This document shows, piece after piece, positions 32,269-42,294 of a stretch of 64,000 bases of DNA. The position numbers and the translations under genes are program-made. The DNA is taken from positions 124,001 to 188,000 of the forward strand of contig CANRLF010000001.1 in assembly GCA_947631395.1 (NCBI GenBank), read 5' to 3'. Within the stretch, counting starts at the first letter, position 1, and each line of letters starts with the position of its first letter. Below the pieces are notes generated by a model, which saw nothing but the letters and a program-made list of their open reading frames with translations, was not told where the DNA came from and ran no database searches. Source of the DNA: an uncultured Oscillospiraceae bacterium (GTDB lineage: Bacteria > Bacillota > Clostridia > Oscillospirales > Oscillospiraceae).

Positions 32269-32315
32269 AAATGCCCGTTTAGTTGACATAATATCAACGT
32301 AAACGGGCATTTTTG
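32269..32315. terminator. Long bidirectional terminator flanked by GTTTACATAAT repeats
   Basis: AAATGCCCGTTTA pairs with TAAACGGGCATTT, and GTTGA pairs with TCAAC inside. A TTTTT tract follows on the plus strand and T-rich sequence on the minus. GTTTACATAAT occurs in direct orientation on both sides (32255 and 32327); the second copy covers the folD stop codon. Confidence 0.8.
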
Positions 32316-32328
32316 TTGAATTATAAGT

Positions 32329-33186
32329 TTACATAATGCTGGTTTGCCTCTCAGCCGCCTCCACGGTGTGGGAGGCGAGGACGGCTGTGGTGACTGATCC
32401 GACGCCGCCGGGGACTGGGGTCACGGCTGAGACTATCGGCTCCACGGCGGAAAAATCCACATCTCCGGCCATTTTTCCGTTCTCGTCGGTGTTTATCCCC
32501 ACGTCAACGATGACCTGTCCCGGCGAGACCATATCGGCGGTGAGGGCGTTGAGGTGGCCCACGGCGGCCACGACAATATCGGCTCTTTTCGTCTCGGAGG
32601 CAAGGTCACGGGTCTTTGTGTGGCAGACGGTGACCGTGGCGTTACGGGCAAGCAGGAGCTGTGAGACGGGCTTTCCGATGACAAGGCTCCGGCCGAGCAC
32701 CGCGGCCCGCTTTCCCGCGCAGTCCACACCGTAAAAGTCAAGTATCTCAGCGCAGCTCTGGGCTGTGCAGGGGCAAAAGCCCCGGCCGCTTCCGGTGAAT
32801 ACTCCGGCAAGGGAGCCGTCGGTTATGCCGTCCACGTCCTTATTTGGGTCAAGGGCGGCGCAGACGGCGGCATCGGAGATGGTTTTCGGCAGGGGGCGGA
32901 ATATGAGCACACCGTGGACGGAGCTTAAGCGGTTAAGCTCGTCTATTTTTGAGAGAAGCTCCGACTCGCTAATGTCGGCGGGCAGGGTGACGGGGCGTGT
33001 CTCTATATCCAGGGCCGCGCAACGCTTTAAGGCGCCCCGCTCATAGTAAATATCCGCGTCGTTTTCGCCCACACGCACAAGCGCCAGAGTGGGTATAACG
33101 CCGCGCTGACGAAGGGCCAGGACACGGGCCTTTGTCTTTTCGTTTATGGCCGCCGCCACCGGCGCGCCTTTAAGAAGCTGTGCCAT
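32329..33186 (-). CDS. folD: FolD-like methylenetetrahydrofolate dehydrogenase/cyclohydrolase with altered active site
   Basis: The 285-residue protein keeps the FolD fold: DPNKDVDGIT, AVLGRSLVIGKPVSQLLL (NADP site) and TPVPGGVGSVTTAVLASHTVEAA. Two catalytic positions differ from the classical enzyme. The YVxxKxK segment is YYERGALK, placing Ala at the cyclohydrolase Lys. QLPLP is FRPLP, losing the Gln. This variant would be expected to keep NADP-dependent dehydrogenase activity but have weak or different cyclohydrolase activity. It is the last gene of the permease-MATE-FolD run, 14 nt after the MATE gene. Confidence 0.85.
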   Translation of the reverse strand: MAQLLKGAPVAAAINEKTKARVLALRQRGVIPTLALVRVGENDADIYYERGALKRCAALDIETRPVTLPADISESELLSKIDELNRLSSVHGVLIFRPLPKTISDAAVCAALDPNKDVDGITDGSLAGVFTGSGRGFCPCTAQSCAEILDFYGVDCAGKRAAVLGRSLVIGKPVSQLLLARNATVTVCHTKTRDLASETKRADIVVAAVGHLNALTADMVSPGQVIVDVGINTDENGKMAGDVDFSAVEPIVSAVTPVPGGVGSVTTAVLASHTVEAAERQTSIM

Positions 33187-33200
33187 CGTAGTTCTCCTTT

Positions 33201-34532
33201 TCAGATGTATTCATATTTTTTCCGCTTGGCAATAAGAAATATCGCGCACATCACCACGGAAAGGAGCTCCGCCAGAGGGGCTGAAAGCCATATGCCGTCA
33301 AGGTCGAGGACGAGGGGCAGGAGCATGACCGAAGCGGCCTCAAAGACGATCGTCCGAAGGCCGGAGATTAGGGCTGAGGTCAGGCCGTCACCCAGGGCCG
33401 TGAAGAACGCCGAGCCGAAGATGGCGTAGCCGGAGAAGAGGAACATGGTGCTGTACAGCTTAAAGCCGTGGCGGGTCATAGCCACAAGGGACTCATCGTA
33501 CCCCACAAATATCCGGGCGACGCCCTCCGACAGTGTCTCGCCAAGGATGAACATGGTGATCTGGGTGACGCCGAGAATGACGAGGCTCTTTCTAAGGAGG
33601 GACCGAAGCTCCTGCCTGTCCCCGGCGCCGTAGTGGTAGCCGATAAGCGGGGCGGCGCCGATGGAGTAGCCGATGAACACGGCGATAAACACCATGTTGA
33701 CGTACATGACCGCCCCATAGGCTGCCACGCCGTCCTCACCGGCCAGACGCAAGAGCCGGAGATTGTAGAGTATGCCGACAAGGGACATTGAAATGTTGCT
33801 CATAAGCTCGCTGGAGCCGTTAGTGAAGCACCGCAGTACCGCCCGCCCGTCCCAGCGGGCCCGGCCAAGGCGAAGAAGGGAGCTGTTGGGCCGGGAGTAG
33901 TAGATAAGCGGGGCCAGCCCGCCGACTATCTGGCAAAAGGCGGTGGCCGCTGCGGCGCCGTCGATGCCAAGGCCCAGAACTCCAACAAGAAGAGCGTCCA
34001 GCACTATGTTCGTCATACCGGCGGAGAGGGTGAATATAAGGCCCAATTTCGGCTTTTCAGCCGTCGAGTTGAAGGATTCGAACTCGTGCTCCAATATGAA
34101 CATGGGCATGGAGAAGAGAAACCACCGGCCATAGGTGAGGGCGTCCTTCAGCATCTCGCCCTCAGCGCCCATCCACACGGCCACGGGACGGAGGAGGATA
34201 AAGCCCAGGGCCGTCAGGATGAGCCCCAGGGCCAGGGAGGAGTAGACGAAAAGGGAGAAGATCTCGTTTGCTTTTTTGCCCTTCCCCTCGCCTAAGGTTA
34301 TGGCCACGATTGCTCCGCCGCCGGAGCCCACCAGAAAGCCGAGACAGCCGATCATCTGGAGGAAGGGGTATATGAAATTTACGCCCGCCAGGGCCTCCTT
34401 GCCCACAAAATTCGATACGAAAAACCCGTCCACCACTATGTAAACGGAGGTGAATATCATCATGGAGACGCTGGGCCACACGAACCTCAAAAGACGTCCG
34501 TAGCTGAAGTGGTCGGAAAGCTTTATATCCAT
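33201..34532 (-). CDS. MATE-family multidrug/metabolite exporter
   Basis: The 443-residue membrane protein has 12 helices in two MatE halves, with family motifs VDGFFVSNFVGKEALAG near residue 35, GSGGGAIVAI and the second-half counterpart (YSIGAAPLIGYHYGAGD). It exports cationic drugs or metabolites with sodium or proton exchange. It is co-oriented with folD and the permease gene (11-14 nt gaps). Confidence 0.93.
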   Translation of the reverse strand: MDIKLSDHFSYGRLLRFVWPSVSMMIFTSVYIVVDGFFVSNFVGKEALAGVNFIYPFLQMIGCLGFLVGSGGGAIVAITLGEGKGKKANEIFSLFVYSSLALGLILTALGFILLRPVAVWMGAEGEMLKDALTYGRWFLFSMPMFILEHEFESFNSTAEKPKLGLIFTLSAGMTNIVLDALLVGVLGLGIDGAAAATAFCQIVGGLAPLIYYSRPNSSLLRLGRARWDGRAVLRCFTNGSSELMSNISMSLVGILYNLRLLRLAGEDGVAAYGAVMYVNMVFIAVFIGYSIGAAPLIGYHYGAGDRQELRSLLRKSLVILGVTQITMFILGETLSEGVARIFVGYDESLVAMTRHGFKLYSTMFLFSGYAIFGSAFFTALGDGLTSALISGLRTIVFEAASVMLLPLVLDLDGIWLSAPLAELLSVVMCAIFLIAKRKKYEYI

Positions 34533-34543
34533 AGCTCCTCCGC

Positions 34544-35401
34544 TCAGAAGGCGATACCGGCAAGGTCGGCGAGTATGCCGAGAATGATCGAGCTTATGAG
34601 AGTGAAGGCCAAAATCTTCACATTGTCCCTCATGGCCCTGCGATTGACCCTGAAGAGGACGAGAAGGCCGAGGCCAGAGGCGGACAGGAGCCCGGCCAGC
34701 AGGCTCCCGGCGGTCATGGCGCCGCCGATATACAGCTTTGTTATGATGATGCTTGCGGCACAGTTGGGGATAAGGCCCACAAGGGCGGAGATCACGGGGC
34801 CGATGACGGGCCTGTTGAGGATTATCCCCGCCAGGTTGTCCTCGCCGACGAAATGGATAACGGCGCCGAATACCAGGTTGATGATAAGCACGAACGCGGC
34901 TATCTGAACGGTGTGGAGGAGGGCGGAGAGGAATATGCCGTGTTCCTCACAGCCGCAGTTTTCCTCCCGGCAGAGCTCGTGAAGGTCGATCTTCTCGCCC
35001 TCGTGGCGGCAGAGCCTGAAGAGCCTGTCCGCGGCGAGGCCGGCAAGTATGCCGCAAAGGGCCTTGGCCGCCAGGACCTTCAGGATAGTGCTGACGGGCA
35101 CGGCGCTGGTTATCATTATCGGGAGCATCTCGTCGGAGGTGGACAGGAACACCGCCACGAGCGTCCCGGCGGATATGAGCCGCTGGGCAAAGAGATTTGA
35201 GGCGGAGGCGGAAAAGCCGCACTGGGGGATGAGCCCGAGAGCCGAGCCCACGACCGGCCCCCACGCGCCGGATTGACGCACGAGCTTTAAGGAGCCGGCC
35301 TCCGCCCGCTCCTTGATGTATTCGAGTACCAGATATGTGATATAGAGAAATGGGAGGAGCTTCAGCGTGTCAAGAAGCGCGTCCAGGATGACATCTAACA
35401 T
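34544..35401 (-). CDS. Putative arsenic/manganese-efflux type permease
   Basis: The 285-residue protein has two homologous halves, each with a GLIPQCGFS / GLIPNCAAS motif (LGLIPQCGFSASASNLFA and VGLIPNCAASIIITKLYIGG), about eight helices, and a Cys/His-rich central loop (RHEGEKIDLHELCREENCGCEEHG) that could bind metal. It resembles proteins annotated as arsenic efflux or putative manganese transporters. Substrate is not settled by sequence. It is the first gene of the run with MATE and folD. Confidence 0.7.
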   Translation of the reverse strand: MLDVILDALLDTLKLLPFLYITYLVLEYIKERAEAGSLKLVRQSGAWGPVVGSALGLIPQCGFSASASNLFAQRLISAGTLVAVFLSTSDEMLPIMITSAVPVSTILKVLAAKALCGILAGLAADRLFRLCRHEGEKIDLHELCREENCGCEEHGIFLSALLHTVQIAAFVLIINLVFGAVIHFVGEDNLAGIILNRPVIGPVISALVGLIPNCAASIIITKLYIGGAMTAGSLLAGLLSASGLGLLVLFRVNRRAMRDNVKILAFTLISSIILGILADLAGIAF

Positions 35402-35530
35402 TGTTGCCTCCGTAAAAGTTCACTATAAATCTGTATTTTAACATTATTGCCGATTTTTCGCAATAAAAAAATATTTTTATTCTTTTCAACCAAACGGGAG
35501 GAAAAATTTAATTAAAATTTGGGCAAACTA

Positions 35531-35560
35531 TTGATTTTTATACCCCAAATAAGCTATTAT
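35531..35560 (+). promoter_or_regulatory. Promoter of the pectate lyase gene
   Basis: TTGATT (35531-35536) and TATTAT (35555-35560), spacer 18 bp, containing CCCAAAT. A very similar stretch (TTGATATTTTAT-CCCAAAT...TTATTATATA) precedes spoIIM at about 53480. Both upstream regions are otherwise unusually AT-rich. Confidence 0.55.
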
Positions 35561-35641
35561 ATATATAAGTGTGGAAAGCGTCGGGCTTTACACATTCGTC
35601 CTGTGCAGCTTTAACTTATTTAATAAGGAGGAGAATACTGT

Positions 35642-38600
35642 ATGAAACATCTGGCAAAGAGAACGCTGACATTTGTGCTCGTTCTCGCGATGCTTATCAG
35701 CACCATTGCCGTTACGGCCGTGGCTGATGACATCCTTATAGCCCCAAATCCAAACGCCGACCCCAACAAGCATGTGCTTGACGCAGGAGAGTTGGAACTC
35801 TTTGGTGAGGGAACACATAAGGACGGAGAAACCGCCGCATCCGCCGACGGGTACTTCACGCTCCTGTGGAGCGAGAAAACCAAGGTGGAGGCCAAGGAGA
35901 AAACCTTCGAAGATGGGTATAAATCTACCGTCCGCGTCAACTTCAGCAACGGTGCCAATACCGCCAAGGACGCCATCAAATTCACCACCACCGGAGCGGC
36001 TTCCGTGAAGATCTGGTGGGCCGCCGGCGATGCCGGACGGCAGATGACAATCCTGGACAAATCCGGCAAGGACGTGGCGACTACCGACGGTGAGACCGCC
36101 AAGGACGCCCTCTACATCTCTACTCTGGAGCTGGAGAAGGCCGGTACATATTATCTGGGCGGCTCTCCCAAGAAAAACTACATCTTCAGGGTGGAGGTTA
36201 CCGAGACCGCTGGCGAGACGGTGAATGTGCTTGACGCCGCCGATTTGGAGACGTTTGAAGCCGGTAAATACGCCGACGGAGATGCGCAGGCTGTGGGAGA
36301 TTATTTCACGGTCATCTGGAGCGCCAAGGCTGCCGTCAATGAAAACAGTAAGACCTTCGCGGACGATTTCGTCGGCACGAAGCGCATCAATTTCGGCGGT
36401 ACGTCCAACCTCGGTAAGAGCGTCATCAAATTCGCTGTCTCTGGCCCCGCCGCCGTCAAGGTGTGGTGGGTCTGCGGCGGTGACGGGCGTAATGTGGATA
36501 TATTTGACGCAGCGGGAGAGGTGGCGTACACCTCCGACGTAGAGAGTGTCAAGGATGAGCTGTACATCTCCGAAATCGCCGTCGAGGAGGCCGGAACCTA
36601 CTATCTGGGCGGTTCCACCGGCAACAACTATCTTTTCAAGGTCCAGGTCACCGAGGTCGGTGGACCGAAGGAGCCCAGGGCCGATTGGGACAAGGTCGCG
36701 GCACCCGTTATCACCAGCGCCAAGGCGAATGGGAGTAAGGTCGACGTCACCGTGGCCGCCGAGATAGGCTACGACGGCGCCGATCAGGTCACCGTGATCA
36801 TGCGTGACGGCGACGGCTGGGAGCTTAAGAGACTCAGCTCTCTGGCGGAGAAGGGCGAGCATGTGCTGTCCTTCGAGCCCTCGGAGTCCGGGACATATAC
36901 GTTCTCCGTGATAGCCACCCGTGATAAGGAGTCGGCTGTCCACAGCGGGAGCAAGACAGCTGAGGTAAAGTTCACTTATCCTCTCGGCGTACCTGTAATG
37001 AAGTACGTCGCCAACGACGGCAAGAACAACCTCATCGTGGAGTGGAACCCCGTCAAGGAGGCCACCGGCTACGTCGTTACCGCCGGTGACAAGATCGTCA
37101 GCACTGAAGGCGTCAACAGCACCAAGGCCACCGTTGAGGGGCTTTCCGTCGGTGACAAGGTAAGCGTCACCGTCAAGGCAGTCCGTGACAGCGAGCAGGG
37201 CAAGGACTGTGACCCCATGGAGGCCACGGTGTCCGACACGGCAGAGGTCGCATGGGTGTTCTCCGCCTTCGGCACCAGCACGGATACAAAGAACAACGGT
37301 TATGAGATCAAGGGCGAAAACAGCGTCCGTGTGTACTCCCTGAACGGCAAGGGCAAGGTCCAGCCCTCAGCCGAGGACGGACTGGCGCTCTATTACACCG
37401 CCATTGACCCCAGCACTACAAACTTCGTACTGACCGCCACGGCCAACGTCAACACCTGGACGTATAACAACGGCCAGGAGGGCTTCGGCCTTATCGTTAT
37501 GGACCAGGTGGGCGTAAACGGCAGTACCGCCCCCGTGTGGTCCAACTCCTACATGGCCGGTGTGTCCGGCCTCAGCGGCGTGGGCGTCAACATGAAGCTT
37601 GGCGTCGGGTCCCTCGCCCGTACAGGCGTTACGGAGTTTTCCTCCACCGAGCCCGACAGCTACGCCAGCGCCTGGACGCTTCTGGACTTCAGCGGCGTCA
37701 ACACGGACATCCGGAACCTGGTCGGTAATTGCACCAATATCGAGGGCGTGCCCGGCAAGACCATCGAGCCGGCGCTGACATCCTTTAAGCTCAAGCTTGA
37801 GAAGAACGATACGGGCTACTATGTGAGCTACACCGATCACAACGGCGACACCCACACCGCAGAGTATCCCGATCCCACCGCGCTGAGCTATGTTGACCCG
37901 TACATCTATGTGGGCATGTTCGCCGCCCGCCGTATGGATGTGACGTTCACCGACATAAGCTTCACCACCTCGCCTGCCTCCGGCTCATCCGTTCCCGGCG
38001 GTGACGGCAAGGAAAAGACCGTGGAGCCCAGCTACTCCTTCGCGAGCCCCGCGGACTCCAACAGCGGTGATTTCAACCTGGACTTCCGCTCCAACGCCGA
38101 CGGCCGCGTGGTAATATCCACCGGTTACGGCAAGGAGCTCTACAAGGGGACCGTTGAGGCCGGCAAGAGCGTCATCGTTCCCGTGGAGCTTGACAAGGGC
38201 GAGAACAACTTCATCGCGGTCATTACCCCGGACGCTGACTTCACCGTTGACGGCGCGAAGCTCACGAGCTACGAGGCCGCCACCGTGGCCAGCACGGTGA
38301 CATATTTGACCGACTCCCGTACCACCATCTATGTGGCCCCCAACGGTAAGGCCGGAGCCAAGGGCACCGCCGATGACCCCACTACGCTTGCCGCCGCCGT
38401 GGCGCATCCCACCCCCGGCACGACGATCATACTGATGGCCGGTACATATAACTACACCACAGGTGTGACGGTGAACCGCGGCATCAACGGAACCGCCGGC
38501 AGGCCCATCACCATCAAGGCCGATCCCAACGCCGCCACCCGTCCCGTCCTCGATTGGGGCGAGAAGGGCAACGGACTGAGGATCAACGGCGACTGGTGGT

Positions 38601-40039
38601 ACCTCTATGGCTTTGACTCCACCCGCTCCACCGCCAAGGGCGTACATATAGGCGGCAACCACAACACGGTCGAGAGAGTCAACGTCTATGATAACCTGAA
38701 CACCGGTCTCTCCATCAGCCGTATTAACTTCGGCGACTCCATACCCGATTGGCCCAGCTACAACACCATCCTCAACTGCTCCGCCTGGCTCAACGCCGAC
38801 TCCGGCTATGAGGACGCCGACGGCTTTGAGGCGAAGCTCACTGTGGGCGTGGGCAACGTCTTTGACGGGTGCATCGCCGCCTACAACGCCGATGACGGAT
38901 GGGATCTCTTCGCCCGCGGCGCGGCCATCGGCCCCGTCACCATAAAGAACTCCATCGCCTTTAAGAACGGTTATGACATCGTTAACGGCAAGGAGGTCAA
39001 CGCCGGTAACGGCAACGGCTTCAAACTCGGCGGCGGTAACTATCCTGTTGACCACAAGATAGTAAACTCCATGGCCTTCGCCAACAAAGCAAACGGCTTT
39101 ACCTGCAACTCCAACCCCAACCTGAAGATCGAGAACTGCACGGCATACGATAACGGTAAGGGCAACCTGGCCCTCTACACCAATATCGCCGAGCTGGACA
39201 CTGACTTCGGCGTGAAGGGCTTCATCTCCTACATGGGCGGCGGCGACGACAGCATAGACGCCCAGGGCAATCAGGACAAGAGCGCGTACCTCACCGACGA
39301 CAGCTACTATCAGGGCCATATCTCCGGCGAGAGCGTCTCTGACACATGGTTCAAGAGCCTCGACACCGACACCGCAATCAAGAGCGGCATCACCCGCAAC
39401 GATGACGGCACCATCTCAATGAACGGCTACCTGCAGCTCACGGACAAGGCGCCCAAGAGCTCCGGCGCAAAGCTCCCCGGCGCCCAGGGCCAGAACTTCC
39501 GCGACATCGTCAAGGGCAGCTGGTACTATGACGCGGTTTTGAAGATCACCAAGCTCAATCTTACTACCGGAGTCACGGACAGCGAGTTCAACCCCGGCGG
39601 CATCCTGAGCCGCGCCGAGATGGTCACCGTCCTGTGGAATATGAACGGCAGGGGCGTTGTGAATTATCTTATGACCTACGGTGACGTCAGCGAGGAGGAC
39701 TGGTACGCTGAGGCCATCCGGTGGGCCACCAGCGAGGGCGTGGTTGACGGCTATGACAACGGCAACTTCGGTCCCAACGACAAGATAACCCGCGAGCAGA
39801 TGGCAAAGATGCTCTACGATTACGCCAAGTCAAATGGCGTTGACGTGACCGTGACCGGCGCCACTACATTCAAGGATGACGCCGCCATCGACACCTGGGC
39901 CAGGGAAGCCATGACCTGGGCCATCGCGTCCGGAGTTATCCAGGGCGACGGATCCGGCTATGCCAACCCCACCAAGACCGCGTCCCGCGGCGAGATGGCC
40001 GTGGTCGTGGCCCGCTTTGTGGAGCTCCTTGGTAAATAA
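35642..40039 (+). CDS. SLH-anchored family 9 pectate lyase, multidomain
   Basis: The 1465-residue secreted enzyme has a signal peptide (1-28, ending near AVTAVADD). Two related domains of about 150 residues follow (about 45-185 and 190-335, each VLDA(G/A)(E/D)LE... to AGTYYLGGS). Then come fibronectin-like units (about 345-535), a lectin-like region (about 540-770) and a parallel beta-helix PL9 domain (about 894-1250). The lyase region shows TIYVAPNGKAG, HNTVERVNVYDNLNTGLSIS and DADGFEAKL with the catalytic Lys at 1065 and Ca-binding Asp residues. Three SLH repeats (1285-1465) attach it to the cell wall. AAGGAGGAGAATACTGT precedes the ATG. It would cut pectin at the cell surface, supplying sugars to the operon at 318-6652. 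Confidence 0.9.
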   Translation: MKHLAKRTLTFVLVLAMLISTIAVTAVADDILIAPNPNADPNKHVLDAGELELFGEGTHKDGETAASADGYFTLLWSEKTKVEAKEKTFEDGYKSTVRVNFSNGANTAKDAIKFTTTGAASVKIWWAAGDAGRQMTILDKSGKDVATTDGETAKDALYISTLELEKAGTYYLGGSPKKNYIFRVEVTETAGETVNVLDAADLETFEAGKYADGDAQAVGDYFTVIWSAKAAVNENSKTFADDFVGTKRINFGGTSNLGKSVIKFAVSGPAAVKVWWVCGGDGRNVDIFDAAGEVAYTSDVESVKDELYISEIAVEEAGTYYLGGSTGNNYLFKVQVTEVGGPKEPRADWDKVAAPVITSAKANGSKVDVTVAAEIGYDGADQVTVIMRDGDGWELKRLSSLAEKGEHVLSFEPSESGTYTFSVIATRDKESAVHSGSKTAEVKFTYPLGVPVMKYVANDGKNNLIVEWNPVKEATGYVVTAGDKIVSTEGVNSTKATVEGLSVGDKVSVTVKAVRDSEQGKDCDPMEATVSDTAEVAWVFSAFGTSTDTKNNGYEIKGENSVRVYSLNGKGKVQPSAEDGLALYYTAIDPSTTNFVLTATANVNTWTYNNGQEGFGLIVMDQVGVNGSTAPVWSNSYMAGVSGLSGVGVNMKLGVGSLARTGVTEFSSTEPDSYASAWTLLDFSGVNTDIRNLVGNCTNIEGVPGKTIEPALTSFKLKLEKNDTGYYVSYTDHNGDTHTAEYPDPTALSYVDPYIYVGMFAARRMDVTFTDISFTTSPASGSSVPGGDGKEKTVEPSYSFASPADSNSGDFNLDFRSNADGRVVISTGYGKELYKGTVEAGKSVIVPVELDKGENNFIAVITPDADFTVDGAKLTSYEAATVASTVTYLTDSRTTIYVAPNGKAGAKGTADDPTTLAAAVAHPTPGTTIILMAGTYNYTTGVTVNRGINGTAGRPITIKADPNAATRPVLDWGEKGNGLRINGDWWYLYGFDSTRSTAKGVHIGGNHNTVERVNVYDNLNTGLSISRINFGDSIPDWPSYNTILNCSAWLNADSGYEDADGFEAKLTVGVGNVFDGCIAAYNADDGWDLFARGAAIGPVTIKNSIAFKNGYDIVNGKEVNAGNGNGFKLGGGNYPVDHKIVNSMAFANKANGFTCNSNPNLKIENCTAYDNGKGNLALYTNIAELDTDFGVKGFISYMGGGDDSIDAQGNQDKSAYLTDDSYYQGHISGESVSDTWFKSLDTDTAIKSGITRNDDGTISMNGYLQLTDKAPKSSGAKLPGAQGQNFRDIVKGSWYYDAVLKITKLNLTTGVTDSEFNPGGILSRAEMVTVLWNMNGRGVVNYLMTYGDVSEEDWYAEAIRWATSEGVVDGYDNGNFGPNDKITREQMAKMLYDYAKSNGVDVTVTGATTFKDDAAIDTWAREAMTWAIASGVIQGDGSGYANPTKTASRGEMAVVVARFVELLGK

Positions 40040-40065
40040 AAGAACAAAAGTTTAAGCATCCCCCA

Positions 40066-40095
40066 AAAGGGCCGGCCACATGGCCGGCCCTTTTT
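40066..40095 (+). terminator. Strong terminator after the pectate lyase gene
   Basis: AAAGGGCCGGCC, ACAT loop, GGCCGGCCC and TTTTT: a 9-bp perfect GC stem. Confidence 0.95.
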
Positions 40096-40225
40096 CAGCG
40101 GGTGTTCGGCGGTATCGGGAAATCTTGGAGCGTTCTTTCTAAGTCGCAAAAGGCACGGGAGTATTTGTGGGGCTTTTAATTTATGGATAATTGTGCTACA
40201 ATGGTTAAAACGGGGAGGTGAGGGC

Positions 40226-42283
40226 GTGGAAAATCTTGATTTGAAGGTGCAGTACATAAAGGGAGTTGGGGAGCAGAGGGCGAGGGCCTATGAAAAGCTC
40301 GGCATTGAGACACTGCGGGATCTTGTAATGGACTTTCCGCGGGCGTACGATGACCGCCGGGAGGTAAAGGCCATATCCGACCTTGTCTTTGGCGACGTCT
40401 GCTGTGTCAGCGCCACGGTTGCCGCCCCGGCGACGCTTTCACGCATTAGGAAGGGGCTTGATATAACGAGAGCCGCCGTTGTGGACAGCGCCGGGAGGAT
40501 GACAGTCACCTTCTTTAATCAGCCGTATGTGCGCAACGCGCTCATACCCGGCGAGAGCTACATCTTCTATGGACGGGTGGGCGGCAGGATCGGCGCGCCG
40601 GAGATGACGAACCCCGTGTTTGAAAAGGAGTCCGGCGTACCGGGCACCACAAGGCGCATAGTGCCGATCTACCGGCTTACAGCGGGATTATCCCAGAAGA
40701 TGCGCCAAAACGCCGCCAGGACCGGCCTGGCGCTTTGCGGGGAGGAGCTGCCCGAGAGGCTTCCGGTGGGGATACGGGAGCGGTATAAGCTGGCTCAGAC
40801 GAGATTTTCTTACGAGAACATACATTTTCCCAAGGATATGGAGAGCCTGGAGCTGGCCCGTAGGCGGCTCATATTTGAGGAGCTTTTCGTTCTGAGCTGT
40901 ACCCTGAGCTTCATGCGCACAAGACAGCTCAAAAAAAGCCCCTTCACCATAAGGGGCATATCCATGGACGAGTATTACCTGGCCCTGCCGTATGAGCTGA
41001 CAGGGGCACAGAAGCGGGCAATAGACGACATCCTCGCCGATATGGCGGGGGAGAGACCCATGTCCAGGCTCATACAGGGGGACGTGGGCTCCGGAAAGAC
41101 AGCCGTGGCCGCCGCCGCGGCCTTCGCCGCCATAAGAGCCGGGTATCAGGCGGCATTCATGGCCCCAACGGAGATACTGGCCGAACAGCACTTCAGATCC
41201 CTTTCGGAGCTTTTAACGCCGCTGGGGATAAGGGTGGGACTTCTCACCGGGGGCCTGGGGGTCAAGGCAAAGCGGGAGGCCCAGGAGGCACTGAGGAGCG
41301 GCGAGACACAGCTTGTGATCGGCACCCACGCGCTTTTATCGGAGAAGGTGGAGTTTGACAGGCTCGCGCTGATTATCGCCGATGAGCAACACCGCTTCGG
41401 CGTACAGCAACGGGCGGCCCTGTCGGATAAGGGCGACACGCCACACGTGCTCGTCATGTCCGCGACGCCCATACCGAGGACCCTGGCGCTGATCGTATAT
41501 GGGGACCTGGACGTGTCAGTTATGGACGAGCTTCCGCCCGGGCGGCAGACCATCGACACCTTCCTTGTCAGCGAGCGATTGAGGGAGAGGGTATATAATT
41601 TCATAAGGCGGCTTGTGGGCGAGGGGAGGCAGGTATTTATCGTCTGTCCCGCCGTGGAGGAGAGCGAGGATAGCTCTGATGGGCTGAAGTCGGTAAAGGA
41701 GTACGCGAAGCACCTCCAGGAGAAGGTGTTTCCGGACCTTCGCGTGGCGCTCGTCCACGGGAAGCTTCGGCCAAAGGAGAAAAACGACGCCATGGCCGCA
41801 TTTGCCGCCGGGGAGGTGGACATACTCGTGGCGACGACGGTCATCGAGGTGGGCGTGGATGTGCCAAACGCCGCGCTGATGGTGGTGGAGAACGCGGACC
41901 GCTTCGGCTTATCACAGCTTCATCAGCTGCGGGGAAGAGTCGGCAGGGGAGCACACAAGTCCTACTGTGTGCTTTTTGAGGGGGCCGGGGGCCAGGCGGC
42001 TCTGGAGAGGCTCCGGGCCTTTTGCGGGACGAATGACGGCTTCAAGATCGCCGAGGAGGATCTGAGGATACGCGGGCCCGGCGACTTCTTTGGTTCCCGC
42101 CAGAGCGGCCTTCCTGACCTTCAGATAGCGAGCTTCGCCACAGATATGGACGTATTGCGCAACGCCCAGTCCGCGGCCAGGGAGTTGCTTGCCCAGGATC
42201 CGGAGCTAAGACTTCCGGAAAACGCGTGTCTGCGGGAGAGCGTCGGGATGATACTTGAAAAGAACCGCGGGACCTTCAACTGA
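40226..42283 (+). CDS. recG: ATP-dependent DNA helicase RecG
   Basis: The 685-residue branch-migration helicase has an OB wedge domain (about 60-160), Walker A GDVGSGKTAVA, IADEQHRFG (DExH), VMSATPIPRTLAL (motif III), ATTVIEVGVDVPNA and QLRGRVGRG (motif VI). It reverses stalled forks and resolves recombination intermediates. GTG 40226 is chosen because GGGGAGGTG lies just upstream and VENLDLKVQYIKGVGEQRA matches the family start. Confidence 0.95.
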   Translation: MENLDLKVQYIKGVGEQRARAYEKLGIETLRDLVMDFPRAYDDRREVKAISDLVFGDVCCVSATVAAPATLSRIRKGLDITRAAVVDSAGRMTVTFFNQPYVRNALIPGESYIFYGRVGGRIGAPEMTNPVFEKESGVPGTTRRIVPIYRLTAGLSQKMRQNAARTGLALCGEELPERLPVGIRERYKLAQTRFSYENIHFPKDMESLELARRRLIFEELFVLSCTLSFMRTRQLKKSPFTIRGISMDEYYLALPYELTGAQKRAIDDILADMAGERPMSRLIQGDVGSGKTAVAAAAAFAAIRAGYQAAFMAPTEILAEQHFRSLSELLTPLGIRVGLLTGGLGVKAKREAQEALRSGETQLVIGTHALLSEKVEFDRLALIIADEQHRFGVQQRAALSDKGDTPHVLVMSATPIPRTLALIVYGDLDVSVMDELPPGRQTIDTFLVSERLRERVYNFIRRLVGEGRQVFIVCPAVEESEDSSDGLKSVKEYAKHLQEKVFPDLRVALVHGKLRPKEKNDAMAAFAAGEVDILVATTVIEVGVDVPNAALMVVENADRFGLSQLHQLRGRVGRGAHKSYCVLFEGAGGQAALERLRAFCGTNDGFKIAEEDLRIRGPGDFFGSRQSGLPDLQIASFATDMDVLRNAQSAARELLAQDPELRLPENACLRESVGMILEKNRGTFN

Positions 42284-42294
42284 GCCTAAATTTG

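Noticed and set aside
35588-36943. Open frame of 451 codons on the minus strand
   Set aside because: Fully antisense to the signal peptide and first domains of the pectate lyase; no start signal.
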